From Nostoc sp. UHCC 0302 (GTDB lineage: Bacteria > Cyanobacteriota > Cyanobacteriia > Cyanobacteriales > Nostocaceae), in NCBI RefSeq assembly GCF_038096175.1, contig NZ_CP151099.1:2916501-2980500 (forward strand): a stretch of 64,000 bases of DNA, read 5' to 3'. Shown in pieces: positions 1 through 8,273 of the stretch (its first letter is position 1; each line of letters opens with the position of its first letter). Made by a program: the position numbers and the translations under genes. Below the pieces are notes generated by a model. The model had not been told where the DNA came from, did not search any database, and worked only from the letters and a program-made list of their open reading frames with translations.

Positions 1-66
1 GAATACGAGTTATTAATTCTCCGGTTACACCTCATAAATAATGAAATGAATTAAGGAGGTATAGCC

Positions 67-306
67 ATGAAAATAACTTTGTTTGAGTTTACCAAGGTTC
101 AATCTTTAAAAACTGATAGTGCTATCTACAACATAGGTAAGTCTATCGAGTTTTGGCATCCTGATAAACGTGATTGGCTTAAAGGTAAAATTAAAGAAAT
201 AACTCAATCTCAAGAATTTTTTATTAGCATAAATATTACTTATTTTAGTTTTAATAGGCAGAAAAAATATATATTTATAGGGAAGATTGGCTGCGAAAAT
301 CACTAA
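67..306 (+). CDS. Small hypothetical protein, 79 aa
   Basis: I do not recognise this protein. The frame is supported mainly by its start: a near-perfect Shine-Dalgarno (AAGGAGGT) lies 6 nt before the ATG, the best ribosome binding site in the first 5 kb. The product has charged and aromatic stretches, no signal peptide and no clear membrane segment. Base composition is AT-rich. It stands alone, with a decayed frame on the same strand about 120 nt downstream. The antisense frame across it has no comparable ribosome binding site. Confidence 0.5.
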   Translation: MKITLFEFTKVQSLKTDSAIYNIGKSIEFWHPDKRDWLKGKIKEITQSQEFFISINITYFSFNRQKKYIFIGKIGCENH

Positions 307-428
307 AAGATGAAGCGTTATAGTCCGATTTATCTTTATTTTAGTTATTAATTGGGACGCTTCGCGAAAATGGAAGTGAAAAAGCCTGCTTATGCAGAGG
401 CTACTAATCATTTCAGGGAAATAAAAAT

Positions 429-854
429 ATGTTACTTCAATCAATCGAGTCGAGCAAATCTCCGCAAGCTGGTTCTCCTTATATTGCCCAGCTACTTCTC
501 AATAGTCGCTCACAAATTCTGGTGTGGCAAGAGGTAGTTACTTTACACGAAACGGCGAAAATACTGTGTCCTCAAAAGTTTGCTTAGTGGGGTTCGTTAC
601 CACCAGAATTGTGGATTACTTCGCTGATTTTCTGTATGGGGAAACCTCCTACAGATGAAACTTTAGCTAATACTCCAGCAATGCGAATTGACTTGTTGCC
701 TAATCGTCAGTTTAGCAGTGATTTATCTGTATTATTAACTGCACCACAGTTAATCACGTTACGAAAAATTAGCTACCGAATTCGGTCTGATTTTTCCCAG
801 TATAGTCTTGATAAACAGCAGTATCTAGGAATGAAACCACCTGTAGTCGCTTAA
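429..854 (+). pseudogene. Hypothetical gene broken by one in-frame TAG
   Basis: Reading from the ATG at 429, one frame stays open to 854 apart from a single TAG at 585-587. Upstream of the stop are 52 codons (MLLQSIESSKSPQAGSPYIA...); downstream are 89 more (WGSLPPELWITSL ... MKPPVVA). Both sides have normal coding composition, so I read this as one gene of about 141 codons with a nonsense mutation. An internal ATG at 609 could restart the distal part. I do not recognise the family. Confidence 0.45.
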
Positions 855-1239
855 GTAAAAATTATTCGCTAGTGTACATAAATGAGTACATCAGGCGCTG
901 AAGCGCAATTCGTAATTTATCAATGGCTGTTACGAGTGCTCAACATTGGCAAAGTCAATTAATGTTCAACGCAGAAATTGCTAGATCGTAAATTAGCAGA
1001 GAGTTTATCGCTGCGCTCTCTTTGAAGTGAAAAATTCAATAAGGTTGCATCAGGCGAATTTACTTCGACATCTTTGGACTTTGGATATCAAATGCTTTTG
1101 GCAATTGCTTCTCTCCTGCTATCTAACTCAGAAGCGCAACTGCATTGATTGTATCGGCAACGAAGACTAGGGGCATGCTGATATTGGGGATATCAGAGTT
1201 GCTTAAGACGGCATTAGCACGTTTCGTGACCGCGCGATC

Positions 1240-1275
1240 AACCGTCAGTACGCTCATCTACTGGCGGTTTATTTT
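1240..1275 (+). terminator. Hairpin with T-rich tail in a gene-poor stretch
   Basis: Arms at 1240-1250 (AACCGTCAGTA) and 1259-1269 (TACTGGCGGTT) form an 11-bp stem with one G-U pair and an 8-nt loop. TTTATTTTTG follows. It has the form of an intrinsic terminator, but no intact gene ends just before it. It may belong to the decayed sequence between 855 and 1752. Confidence 0.4.
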
Positions 1276-1323
1276 TGAAACAATGGCGCTCTGCTCAAAC
1301 TTTTTGAAGTCTAACTATCACTT

Positions 1324-1531
1324 TTGTTAAATTCCAAAATCTTTTTTAAGTCACACAGGCCCATTGAAGTTTTCATAGACGAACCTCCACCGCTGCCTTG
1401 GTACAATCGCTCTACAGCTATCCAATTGCTCCCTTTGGGTGATAGTGCAACACTTGACTAACGAATGGGAACCAATGGTTGTCACGTATTCAGCCAATGG
1501 TGTTGTATTAGGCTTGGGTTATTGTATCTAA
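1324..1531 (+). pseudogene. Frameshifted coding remnant in the 855-1752 gap
   Basis: The 855-1752 gap has no convincing intact gene. In it, a frame reading ...RPIEVFIDEPPPLPWYN... runs to a TAA just after 1450. The sequence continues in another frame as TNEWEPMVVTYSANGVVLGL and stops at 1529-1531. Both parts look coding-like, so I take this as an old frameshifted remnant. A 26-codon frame starting MSTSGAEAQFVIYQ near 888 is probably also debris. No family is recognised. Confidence 0.3.
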
Positions 1532-1752
1532 TCCTTATATGATGGCGTTTTCAATATTTGGTGCAAAACAATAAGTGGTGAGTTTGAATTTCCAACTAAT
1601 TGACTTTGAGACCTTGGCGGAGCGTCTTCAGTTTCGCTGCTGAATTCTAACTCTCCGAACTTCTGATTGGCGTCAGCGGCTGCTCAGGGTTCTCTCTGAA
1701 TTCTTCATTTGTTAACTATTCGTCTAGCGGCTCGAAGAAAAGGATAATAAAA

Positions 1753-3969
1753 GTGGTTCAAAATACTCTAAATCCTCATATAACTACAGTTACAGAAACT
1801 GAACCTGGTTACGGACAACTATTTGTAGTATTAGTACGGAGATTTCCTTGGTTTTTAGTAGCATTTCTTAGTTGTATCACTGTTTCAGGAATAGTAACCT
1901 CTATCACAAAAGTTACTTACAAAAGTTCGATGCAACTGCTAGTAGAACCTAACTATCAAGGCAAGAAAGAAGGCTCAGGATTAGAAAATCAATTCACTGA
2001 CTCTAATATTGAGATAGATACTGCAACCCAGCTTAACTTGATGCAAAGTTCTGGACTTATTAAAAAAGCAGTTGATAAACTCAAGCCTGACTATCCAGAT
2101 ATCACAATCGGTGAGATTAAAAGCGCTTTAGTCTTAAATCAAATAAGGAATAAAGAAGATAACCTTGCTACTAAAATCTTTCAAGTTGAATATACTGATA
2201 CTGATTCAGAGAAGACACAAAAAATTCTAACTGCGATTCGGCAAGTTTATGTGGAATACAACAAACAACAGCAGGATTCACGGTTACAGAGAGGTCTACG
2301 AATTATTAGAGAACAGCTAAGTAAAGCTAGTGATGAAGTGAATGCGGCTGAGGCCAACCTGCAAAGGTTTCGTAAAAACCAGAATTTAATCGATCCAGAA
2401 ACACAGGCTAAAGCGATCGAAACAGCTTTAAATAATATTGCACTAGAGCGCCAGACAGCTCGTTCTCAATATGAAGAAGCTTTAGCACGTCAAAAATCAT
2501 TGGAAGAACAACTCAACCGTTCTCCACAAAATGCTCTAGTTTCTTCGCGCCTGAGTCAGTCTACCCGTTATCAAGGCTTGCTAAACGAAATCCAAAAAAC
2601 CGAACTAGCTCTAGCACAGCAACGCTTACGCTTCACAGATGAAAATCCAGGCGTGCAGAACCTCAAAGAACAACTTAAAAGCCAGAAGACATTATTACAA
2701 CAAGAGGTAGGAAGGACTTTAGGTGGACTGCCTGGCGCTGCATTAGCTTCAGGACAATCTCTGCTTGAACAAGGACAACTCGGTCAAATTGACCTTAGCC
2801 TTGCTGGTCAGTTGGTAGAGACGCAGACAACTATAGTTGCTTTAAGTGCGCGTGATCAAACTCTGGCACAGAAAGAGAACGAACTGCGCGTGGAACTCAA
2901 ACGCTTTCCGCCCCTGCTGGCTTATTACAATCGGATGCTGCCGCAGTTACAATTTAGCCGGGAAAGGTTAGAGCAGCTTTTAAGAGCAGAACAGCAGTTG
3001 CGCCAGGAACTTTCCAAGGGTGGATTTAATTGGGAAGTTGTAGAAGACCCCCAAAAAGGTGCAAGATTAGGCCCCAATCTTCAGCAGAATCTCTTGTTGG
3101 GTGCAGTTGTCGGGTTAATGTTAGGAGGCATTGCTGCCTTTATTCGCGAAGCATCTGATGATGCAGTCCACACCACTGCTGAGTTAGAGAAGCAGATTGC
3201 TTTGCCATTATTGGGAACAACTCCCAAATTGCCACCTGCTAGAACCAGAGAATCAATGATTAAGTTGCCTTTTGGCAAACCAGAAGTTCTTGCCTCCCGG
3301 ACAATTCAGGTATTGCAATCTCCACAGCGCTGGGAATCGCTGGCTCTGATCTACAAAAATATTGAACTTTTGAATTCTGTTGCTAGCCTGAAATCTTTGA
3401 TGATTACCTCAGCTTTGCACGATGAGGGTAAGTCTGCTTTAGCATTGGGTTTAGCAATGAGTGCTGTGCGTTTACACAAACGAGTACTGCTAATTGATGC
3501 CAACTTACGCGAACCTAGTCTACACAAACAGATTAATATTCCCAACGAACAAGGGCTTTCTAGCTTGCTGGCGAGTGATGTTACTCTACCTAACCAAATT
3601 AGTGTTCAGTACTTAGGTTCAGCCTACATTGATATTTTGACAGCTGGGCCAACACCTGCCGACTCGGCTAATCTCTTAAGTTCCCCTCGGATGATGCAAT
3701 TGATGGCAACATTTGAGGAAAATTATGATTTGGTACTCGTAGATGCTTCTCCTGTTCTCGGCTTGGTGGATGCCATGCTGACTGCATCATCTTGCCGGAG
3801 TGTGGTACTGGTGGCAAGTATTGGTAGTGTGACGCGAAGCCAACTTACTCAAGCTACAGCCATGCTCAGTAGGTTAAACCTGATTGGGGTTGTGGCGGAT
3901 GAAGTTTCAAATACTGCTAATGCTTACGTACCCTATACGAAACAACAGCGATTGGCTCTGCGACCCTAG
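1753..3969 (+). CDS. Wzc/GumC-type exopolysaccharide chain-length protein with bacterial tyrosine-kinase domain
   Basis: This 738-aa inner-membrane protein combines a Wzz chain-length domain with a BY-kinase-like ATPase; the family works with Wzx/Wzy export of exopolysaccharide. A first membrane segment lies at about residues 32-50. Long coiled-coil stretches (about 170-420) follow, then a second membrane segment near 446-464. The cytoplasmic kinase domain has Walker A (ALHDEGKSAL, near 555), Walker A' (LLIDANLREPSLH, near 580) and Walker B (LVLVDAS, near 660). The C-terminus lacks the dense tyrosine cluster usual in active autokinases (only about two Tyr), so kinase activity is uncertain. 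The start is GTG with AAAAGGA upstream. No other polysaccharide gene is adjacent. Confidence 0.9.
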   Translation: MVQNTLNPHITTVTETEPGYGQLFVVLVRRFPWFLVAFLSCITVSGIVTSITKVTYKSSMQLLVEPNYQGKKEGSGLENQFTDSNIEIDTATQLNLMQSSGLIKKAVDKLKPDYPDITIGEIKSALVLNQIRNKEDNLATKIFQVEYTDTDSEKTQKILTAIRQVYVEYNKQQQDSRLQRGLRIIREQLSKASDEVNAAEANLQRFRKNQNLIDPETQAKAIETALNNIALERQTARSQYEEALARQKSLEEQLNRSPQNALVSSRLSQSTRYQGLLNEIQKTELALAQQRLRFTDENPGVQNLKEQLKSQKTLLQQEVGRTLGGLPGAALASGQSLLEQGQLGQIDLSLAGQLVETQTTIVALSARDQTLAQKENELRVELKRFPPLLAYYNRMLPQLQFSRERLEQLLRAEQQLRQELSKGGFNWEVVEDPQKGARLGPNLQQNLLLGAVVGLMLGGIAAFIREASDDAVHTTAELEKQIALPLLGTTPKLPPARTRESMIKLPFGKPEVLASRTIQVLQSPQRWESLALIYKNIELLNSVASLKSLMITSALHDEGKSALALGLAMSAVRLHKRVLLIDANLREPSLHKQINIPNEQGLSSLLASDVTLPNQISVQYLGSAYIDILTAGPTPADSANLLSSPRMMQLMATFEENYDLVLVDASPVLGLVDAMLTASSCRSVVLVASIGSVTRSQLTQATAMLSRLNLIGVVADEVSNTANAYVPYTKQQRLALRP

Positions 3970-4024
3970 CTATCTAACCCGAATGGCACGAATGGCACGC
4001 TTGAAAAGCTGAAAAGCTTTTGGT

Positions 4025-4168
4025 TTAAGCACTCTGTAATTGCTTGCGTAATTCTTGCCGGGGTTTGGTCATAAAGGGGTAAGCTTTGGGGCGGCGTTTA
4101 ATAACTCGTGGTTCGTTGCGTGTGGGACGGTCAGGAACGGCTTTGTGAACGATAATGTGTACATGAGT
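4025..4168 (-). pseudogene. C-terminal remnant of an IS4-family transposase
   Basis: On the minus strand this frame reads VHKAVPDRPTRNEPRVIKRR, continues with PKAYPFMTKPRQELRKQLQSA and stops at 4025-4027. The basic 'EPRVIKRRPKAYP.M..PR' tail is what I know from the C-terminus of common cyanobacterial IS4-type transposases. Nothing upstream continues it, so only the tail of the element remains, 55 bp after the end of the Wzc-like gene and pointing toward it. Confidence 0.5.
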
Positions 4169-4354
4169 ATATCAGCTTATTTTTTCTGCTCATCTCAAAT
4201 GCATTCACAGCTGCATCACATCAGACCTAGCTCTTGATAATAGTTGATCAACTTTTGTATTAGCCTGTTCAAAAGCTTGAATCACTACTGGCGTGACGTG
4301 ATTAGTTTGTATTTTACTTGATTTAATACCGAGGATTACATCTCCATCCTTATT

Positions 4355-5071
4355 TTAAATAACTAAATCTTTGCGCTTAGAATCAAATAGAATATCATAA
4401 ACTTTCCCGCTAACTTGATGTGAGCCATCACCTCTTTGTTCTCCCAAAATAGTACTAAGCCTTTGAGCTATTTGAGTCAGTCGGCTAAGACTTTGGTATT
4501 CACTAGTATCAGAGTTCATTGCAGAGAGAGCTTTATCAGATAGTGGTTGCCCTGATTTAAACAAGTTTGCCACCTCAGTAATCTGATTTTTGTACTCCAA
4601 TGGTTTACCCAACCTATCAGCGGCACTGTACCAATTTCTTAAGTCATCAATAGTGACTGTTGGGGGGTTCTCTACACTTTCGGGTTCGGTTTTTACGCTA
4701 TTAGTAATTGGGTATGGGGTGGGAGTAGTCGTCCGTGGTGGAATCGCAGGCTGGTCAATAGTAGGTGTGGTCTGAATATCTGGTTTAGGCTCTGGTAGTT
4801 TTGGCTGGTTTGGTGGTTTCAAAAATTGCGGTCGTGTGGCAAGAGAGCTAACTTTTTGTTGATACTCATCAGTAGACTGAATGACTGTCCCAAATTTCTT
4901 AGTCATTTTCTCCAAAGTTTGAGGAGGAATTGAGCTACTGACTAAGTTAAACACTGCCAATCCCTTTTTAGTTGCCTTCATCACATCTTCTATTGGAGCA
5001 AGCGAGAATTCAACATCTTGAAGAGTTAGCCATTTAGTCACAGTTTTAACCTTGTGATTGTCAACCGCCAA
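4355..5071 (-). CDS. Proline-rich hypothetical protein, probably 5'-damaged
   Basis: About 238 aa, not recognised. Residues 85-135 form a Pro/Thr-rich linker (PKLPEPKPD, PRTTTPTPYP) joining two mostly helical parts. The start is doubtful. The frame begins with TTG at 5071, is open upstream to a TGA near 5160 without an ATG or GTG, and its first ATG is only at residue 30. A different frame just upstream (MSVQEAMAQAPAQGASN) looks like the natural N-terminus, which would need a frameshift to join. I infer a plasmid-type gene whose 5' end was damaged. Confidence 0.45.
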   Translation of the reverse strand: MAVDNHKVKTVTKWLTLQDVEFSLAPIEDVMKATKKGLAVFNLVSSSIPPQTLEKMTKKFGTVIQSTDEYQQKVSSLATRPQFLKPPNQPKLPEPKPDIQTTPTIDQPAIPPRTTTPTPYPITNSVKTEPESVENPPTVTIDDLRNWYSAADRLGKPLEYKNQITEVANLFKSGQPLSDKALSAMNSDTSEYQSLSRLTQIAQRLSTILGEQRGDGSHQVSGKVYDILFDSKRKDLVI

Positions 5072-5585
5072 GCCTATGAGTCCTTGTGTTTGATGTTCAG
5101 GCGTGGCAACAAGTATAGTTGGACGCTCCTTGAGCGGGCGCTTGCGCCATCGCTTCTTGAACGCTCATATCAATAGTTGAAGCAGTAATTGTCAGGATTT
5201 GAGTTCATAATGCATTATCAAACTTTTTTGCTTAAGTTGTTTAGGTAAAATTATTTTTAACAAAATCATTGGAGTTAAATAATTTAAGCTTATATAAAAA
5301 TAATTATCAATTACCATTGTTCATTAATTATCTTAACTGTCTTAACTGTCCTTGAGTTTTATTAGCGTTTATAAGATACTAAAAAAGTCATACTCACACA
5401 AATTTATAGCTAATTAGCAGCTAAAAATCAAAAATTATGTCTGAAATTGCATTGTTTAAATGCTCGTTTTTTAAATAATGCTGAAATCAACTAGCTGTAT
5501 TTAAACAGTTAATTTTTTTCATCGTAATCGTTCTGTAATTTTTCCATACATCTACCCCAGCAAGGATTTACGCAAGAGCGCAATT

Positions 5586-5732
5586 AGTAGTGGCGTGGCA
5601 AGGCTAAATTTGTGCATTAGGGTAGGTTAGGTTTCACTTTGTTCAACCCAACATTGATCGGAATGTTGGGTTTCGTTCCTCAACCCAACTTACAAGTTTT
5701 TTTTACATCACTTTAGCCTTGCCACACTAGTA
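5586..5732. repeat. MITE-like element with inverted ends and internal hairpin
   Basis: A non-coding stretch of about 147 nt bounded by a perfect 14-nt inverted repeat, GTGGCAAGGCTAAA at 5595-5608 and its complement at 5712-5725. Partly matching sequence lies outside it. Inside is a second perfect palindrome: AACCCAACATT (5645-5655) and AATGTTGGGTT (5662-5672) around a 6-nt loop. It lies in the 736-nt gap between the damaged gene at 4355-5071 and the lamin-tail gene. The rest of that gap is AT-rich; near 5330-5350 it holds a two-copy CTTAACTGT tandem repeat. Confidence 0.55.
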
Positions 5733-5816
5733 GGGTGCGTTAGAAAACGTACTCCATACATAGAGTTAGTGTGTTAGTTCTCAGTTGACTATTACCATTA
5801 GTTTTGAGTGAAAATT

Positions 5817-6809
5817 ATGACAAATCAGCAAACTCTACAGGTAGAAATTACCAATATTGTCTACAAAAATGAGGTCAAGAGAACTCAATCTGACGAATAC
5901 GTTGAAATTGCTAACAAGGACAAGACATCCATCGATATATCTGGTTGGCAAATTGCTTCAGGGGTAGGACGCAATAAAGCGTTCACTTTTCCCCAAGGAA
6001 CAAAATTAGCCCCAGGTCAGAGTGTGCGAGTTTATACGAATGAGGTACATCCTGAGTCAGGCGGCTTTAGTTGCGGTAGCGGTGTATCCCTTTGGAAAGA
6101 TTCAGGAGATGAGGTCAGACTCTTAGATGCTCAAGGAAATATAGTATCGGGTTTAGCCTATGACAGCAAAGGCAATTTCACGAAAACAACCACTGCTAGC
6201 CAGAAGACATCAGTCGTGGACACAGTTAGCACAGATGCAAATCTCAATGAGCTACTAAACAAACCTGTTCTCATTGAAAACCAAGAGACAAAACGCTATC
6301 TATTTTCCACAGGAGAGCCAATCAAAGGACAGCGAGGAGATGAAGGTGGCTGGCTAACATCAAGCGGCTTTGAAAGTCCTAACGTCGTTGGTGCTGATGC
6401 CAATTACTACAACCGTGCCGTATGGAAGATTGTACCAAGTGGTGATAGTTTTCTCATTGAAAATCAAGAGACAAAACGGTATTTGTTCTCTGATGGAGAA
6501 CCAATCAAAGGAAAGCGAGGAGATGAAGGTGGCTGGCTAGCATCAAGCGGCTTTGAAAGTCCTAAAGTCGTTGGTACTGATGCTAATTACTACAATCGTG
6601 CCTTATGGAAGATTGTACCAAGTGGTGATAGTTTTCTCATTGAAAATCAAGAGACAAAACGGTATGTGTTTTCTGATGGAGAGCCAATCAAAGGAAAGCG
6701 AGGAGATGAAGGTGGCTGGCTAGCATCAAGCGGCTTTGAAAGTCCTAAAGTCGTTGGTGCGGATACCAATTACTACAACCGTGCTTTATGGAAGATTACA
6801 ACGATATAG
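5817..6809 (+). CDS. Lamin-tail-domain protein with three 61-residue repeats
   Basis: Residues 1 to about 120 form a lamin tail domain-like fold: EYVEIANKDKTSIDISGWQI, then FPQGTKLAPGQSVRVYT and SLWKDSGDEVRLLDAQG follow the usual strand pattern. The rest is three consecutive 61-aa repeats of the form LIENQETKRYLFS-GEPIKG-RGDEGGWL-SSGFESP-VVG-YYNRA-WKI. Their spacing of aromatic residues and the closing W-K-I suggest beta-trefoil lectin-like units; that is my inference. No signal peptide is visible, so export, if any, would be non-classical. The frame also has a GTG at 5808, but the ATG at 5817 is the more natural start. A hairpin terminator follows. Confidence 0.75.
   Translation: MTNQQTLQVEITNIVYKNEVKRTQSDEYVEIANKDKTSIDISGWQIASGVGRNKAFTFPQGTKLAPGQSVRVYTNEVHPESGGFSCGSGVSLWKDSGDEVRLLDAQGNIVSGLAYDSKGNFTKTTTASQKTSVVDTVSTDANLNELLNKPVLIENQETKRYLFSTGEPIKGQRGDEGGWLTSSGFESPNVVGADANYYNRAVWKIVPSGDSFLIENQETKRYLFSDGEPIKGKRGDEGGWLASSGFESPKVVGTDANYYNRALWKIVPSGDSFLIENQETKRYVFSDGEPIKGKRGDEGGWLASSGFESPKVVGADTNYYNRALWKITTI
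6270..6806 (+). repeat. Three tandem 183-bp coding repeats
   Basis: Units begin at 6270, 6453 and 6636, exactly 183 bp (61 codons) apart. Each starts CTCATTGAAAA and stays in frame. Units 2 and 3 are nearly identical in DNA, while unit 1 is more divergent. The third ends with the gene. This points to recent unequal duplication within the lamin-tail gene. Confidence 0.9.
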
Positions 6810-6841
6810 TGCAAAACTACTATACAGTTTCATAATAATTG

Positions 6842-6875
6842 AAAGCTTTTACCCAAAGGTGAGAGCTTTTTATAT
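6842..6875 (+). terminator. Intrinsic terminator of the lamin-tail gene
   Basis: Arms AAAGCTTTTACC (6842-6853) and GGTGAGAGCTTT (6858-6869) pair over 12 positions with two G-U pairs and a 4-nt loop. TTATATATAAA follows. It lies 33 nt after the stop codon. Confidence 0.65.
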
Positions 6876-7145
6876 ATAAACGTACAAAGAGCCTCGACCG
6901 CGCAAGTAGGCGTAGATATAGCGTAGCCAGCACCAGAGGCAAAATAGTACAAATTTACCGAAAACTGAGGTTTATAGTATGTAAATGACAGGACTGAAAC
7001 CCTTATTCTTTCGTTACAGCCTTGTCTAACAAGAAGCAAATAGGGCTTAGATAATTTATCTAATGCAATAGCTTAAAACTTTATAAGATAATACCCAACC
7101 CATCTTGTCCGTAGTGTCAGCTCGTATATTTACCCCAGTAAACAG

Positions 7146-7811
7146 TTAGATATAGCGTCGACGAAGCCAACTGATAACTGGGATTCCCAGCAGTAAAAAT
7201 AAAGAACTATCTGGTTCAGGAACTGGACTAGCGGAAATAGATGTCACAGTAATATTATCAAGCCCCATAGGATTAGAACAACACGCTGCGGCTGGGTTAG
7301 TTAGAGAGATTGTCAGACTGTCGATTAAGGAATTTGAGTTCGAGTTGACTACAGTTCTAAAATTACCAAAAGTGTTTGGAACCGTACCTTCAAAAGAAAA
7401 TGCCGCTGTTGAATTCAAGAATCCCGTTATTACATAAGGGATTGGAGTCACACTTGAGTAAAGATCAACTGAGCTGAATGTAAATCTGGAGTCATCATTT
7501 GTAATTTTAATTGTAGCTGTCAGCGGGTTCTGACCAGCCTCATTCGTAAACTCTATGAAGGGAGCCGGATTACCGTATGAGTCACTTGTAACCCAAGGGC
7601 CAGAGACTGCCGAAGTTGTAAAACCAGATTCATTATAAGTTGATAGCGTCCCTACAGATGCTTGCTCAAACGTAATTATTGCTGCTGATGCCGTATTATT
7701 TACTCCGAGCAGCAGGCCAAGAAAAGTAACCAAGTGTGCAGCAGGAACTATCGGTACCAAAAATTTAAAAGTCAAGGGCAAATAACTTTTACAAAAATCA
7801 ATCTTATTCAT
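7146..7811 (-). CDS. PEP-CTERM sorting-domain protein
   Basis: A 221-aa exported protein. Residues 1-44 are a signal peptide with a hydrophobic core (FLVPIVPAAHLVTFLGLLLG) and a likely cleavage near NNTASAA. The C-terminus is a PEP-CTERM signal: VPEPDSSLF, a short hydrophobic helix and the basic tail SWLRRRYI. Proteins of this class are processed by exosortase at the cell envelope. The middle has beta-rich, N/S/T-rich sequence without a recognised catalytic motif (ITFEQASVGTLSTYNESGFT). An ATTTTTCCTCC complement just before the ATG (7811) provides an AGGAGG-type ribosome binding site. No exosortase gene is in the window. The upstream 7812-8273 gap is AT-rich and shows nothing I can name. Confidence 0.85.
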   Translation of the reverse strand: MNKIDFCKSYLPLTFKFLVPIVPAAHLVTFLGLLLGVNNTASAAIITFEQASVGTLSTYNESGFTTSAVSGPWVTSDSYGNPAPFIEFTNEAGQNPLTATIKITNDDSRFTFSSVDLYSSVTPIPYVITGFLNSTAAFSFEGTVPNTFGNFRTVVNSNSNSLIDSLTISLTNPAAACCSNPMGLDNITVTSISASPVPEPDSSLFLLLGIPVISWLRRRYI

Positions 7812-8273
7812 TTTTCCTCCAAATATCGAAACAAATCAAATTAAGTTTAAAAAATTGTCTTGATTCTCAAAGATTTTAATATAACTTTGAGAAAATAATA
7901 TTTAGTTTTATTTCCATTGATCTAATTTTTTAAATTTATTGGCCTTACTCAAATCTGCTCAAAATTTTTATATATGCTGTTAATTTTCCAACTTTTTACT
8001 CTTTGATTTAAGCTTTCTGGGCAGATAGGAAATAATCCTATCTACCTGCTTATTAGCTTTTCAATACAAGGAACACTAACACCTACTGAACCAATTTCTC
8101 AGTCTGGAATTGAGGAAATCTCGAAATCAAGAATTTCACATATACGCCACAATAAATTGAAGCATCTGTATCCGGCTATGTTTAGAGACTAATATCGCTC
8201 CTTCTGCTCTGTTGGTACTCTAGCTGGCAACCATTTAATGTCTAGTAATAGCTCAACCTACCTCTAACCATTT

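Noticed and set aside
106-444. 112-aa minus-strand frame over the first gene
   Set aside because: It lies opposite a frame with a near-perfect ribosome binding site, and has neither such a site nor a recognisable domain.
1145-1330. 61-aa plus-strand frame in the 855-1752 gap
   Set aside because: Starts with TTG, no ribosome binding site, and it crosses the hairpin at 1240-1270. Treated as debris.
6270-6806. Regularly spaced repeats as a CRISPR array
   Set aside because: Units are 183 bp, contiguous and coding in one frame; there are no spacers. No CRISPR array was seen in the window.
6830-7039. 69-aa minus-strand frame
   Set aside because: It spans the terminator of the lamin-tail gene and has no coding features.
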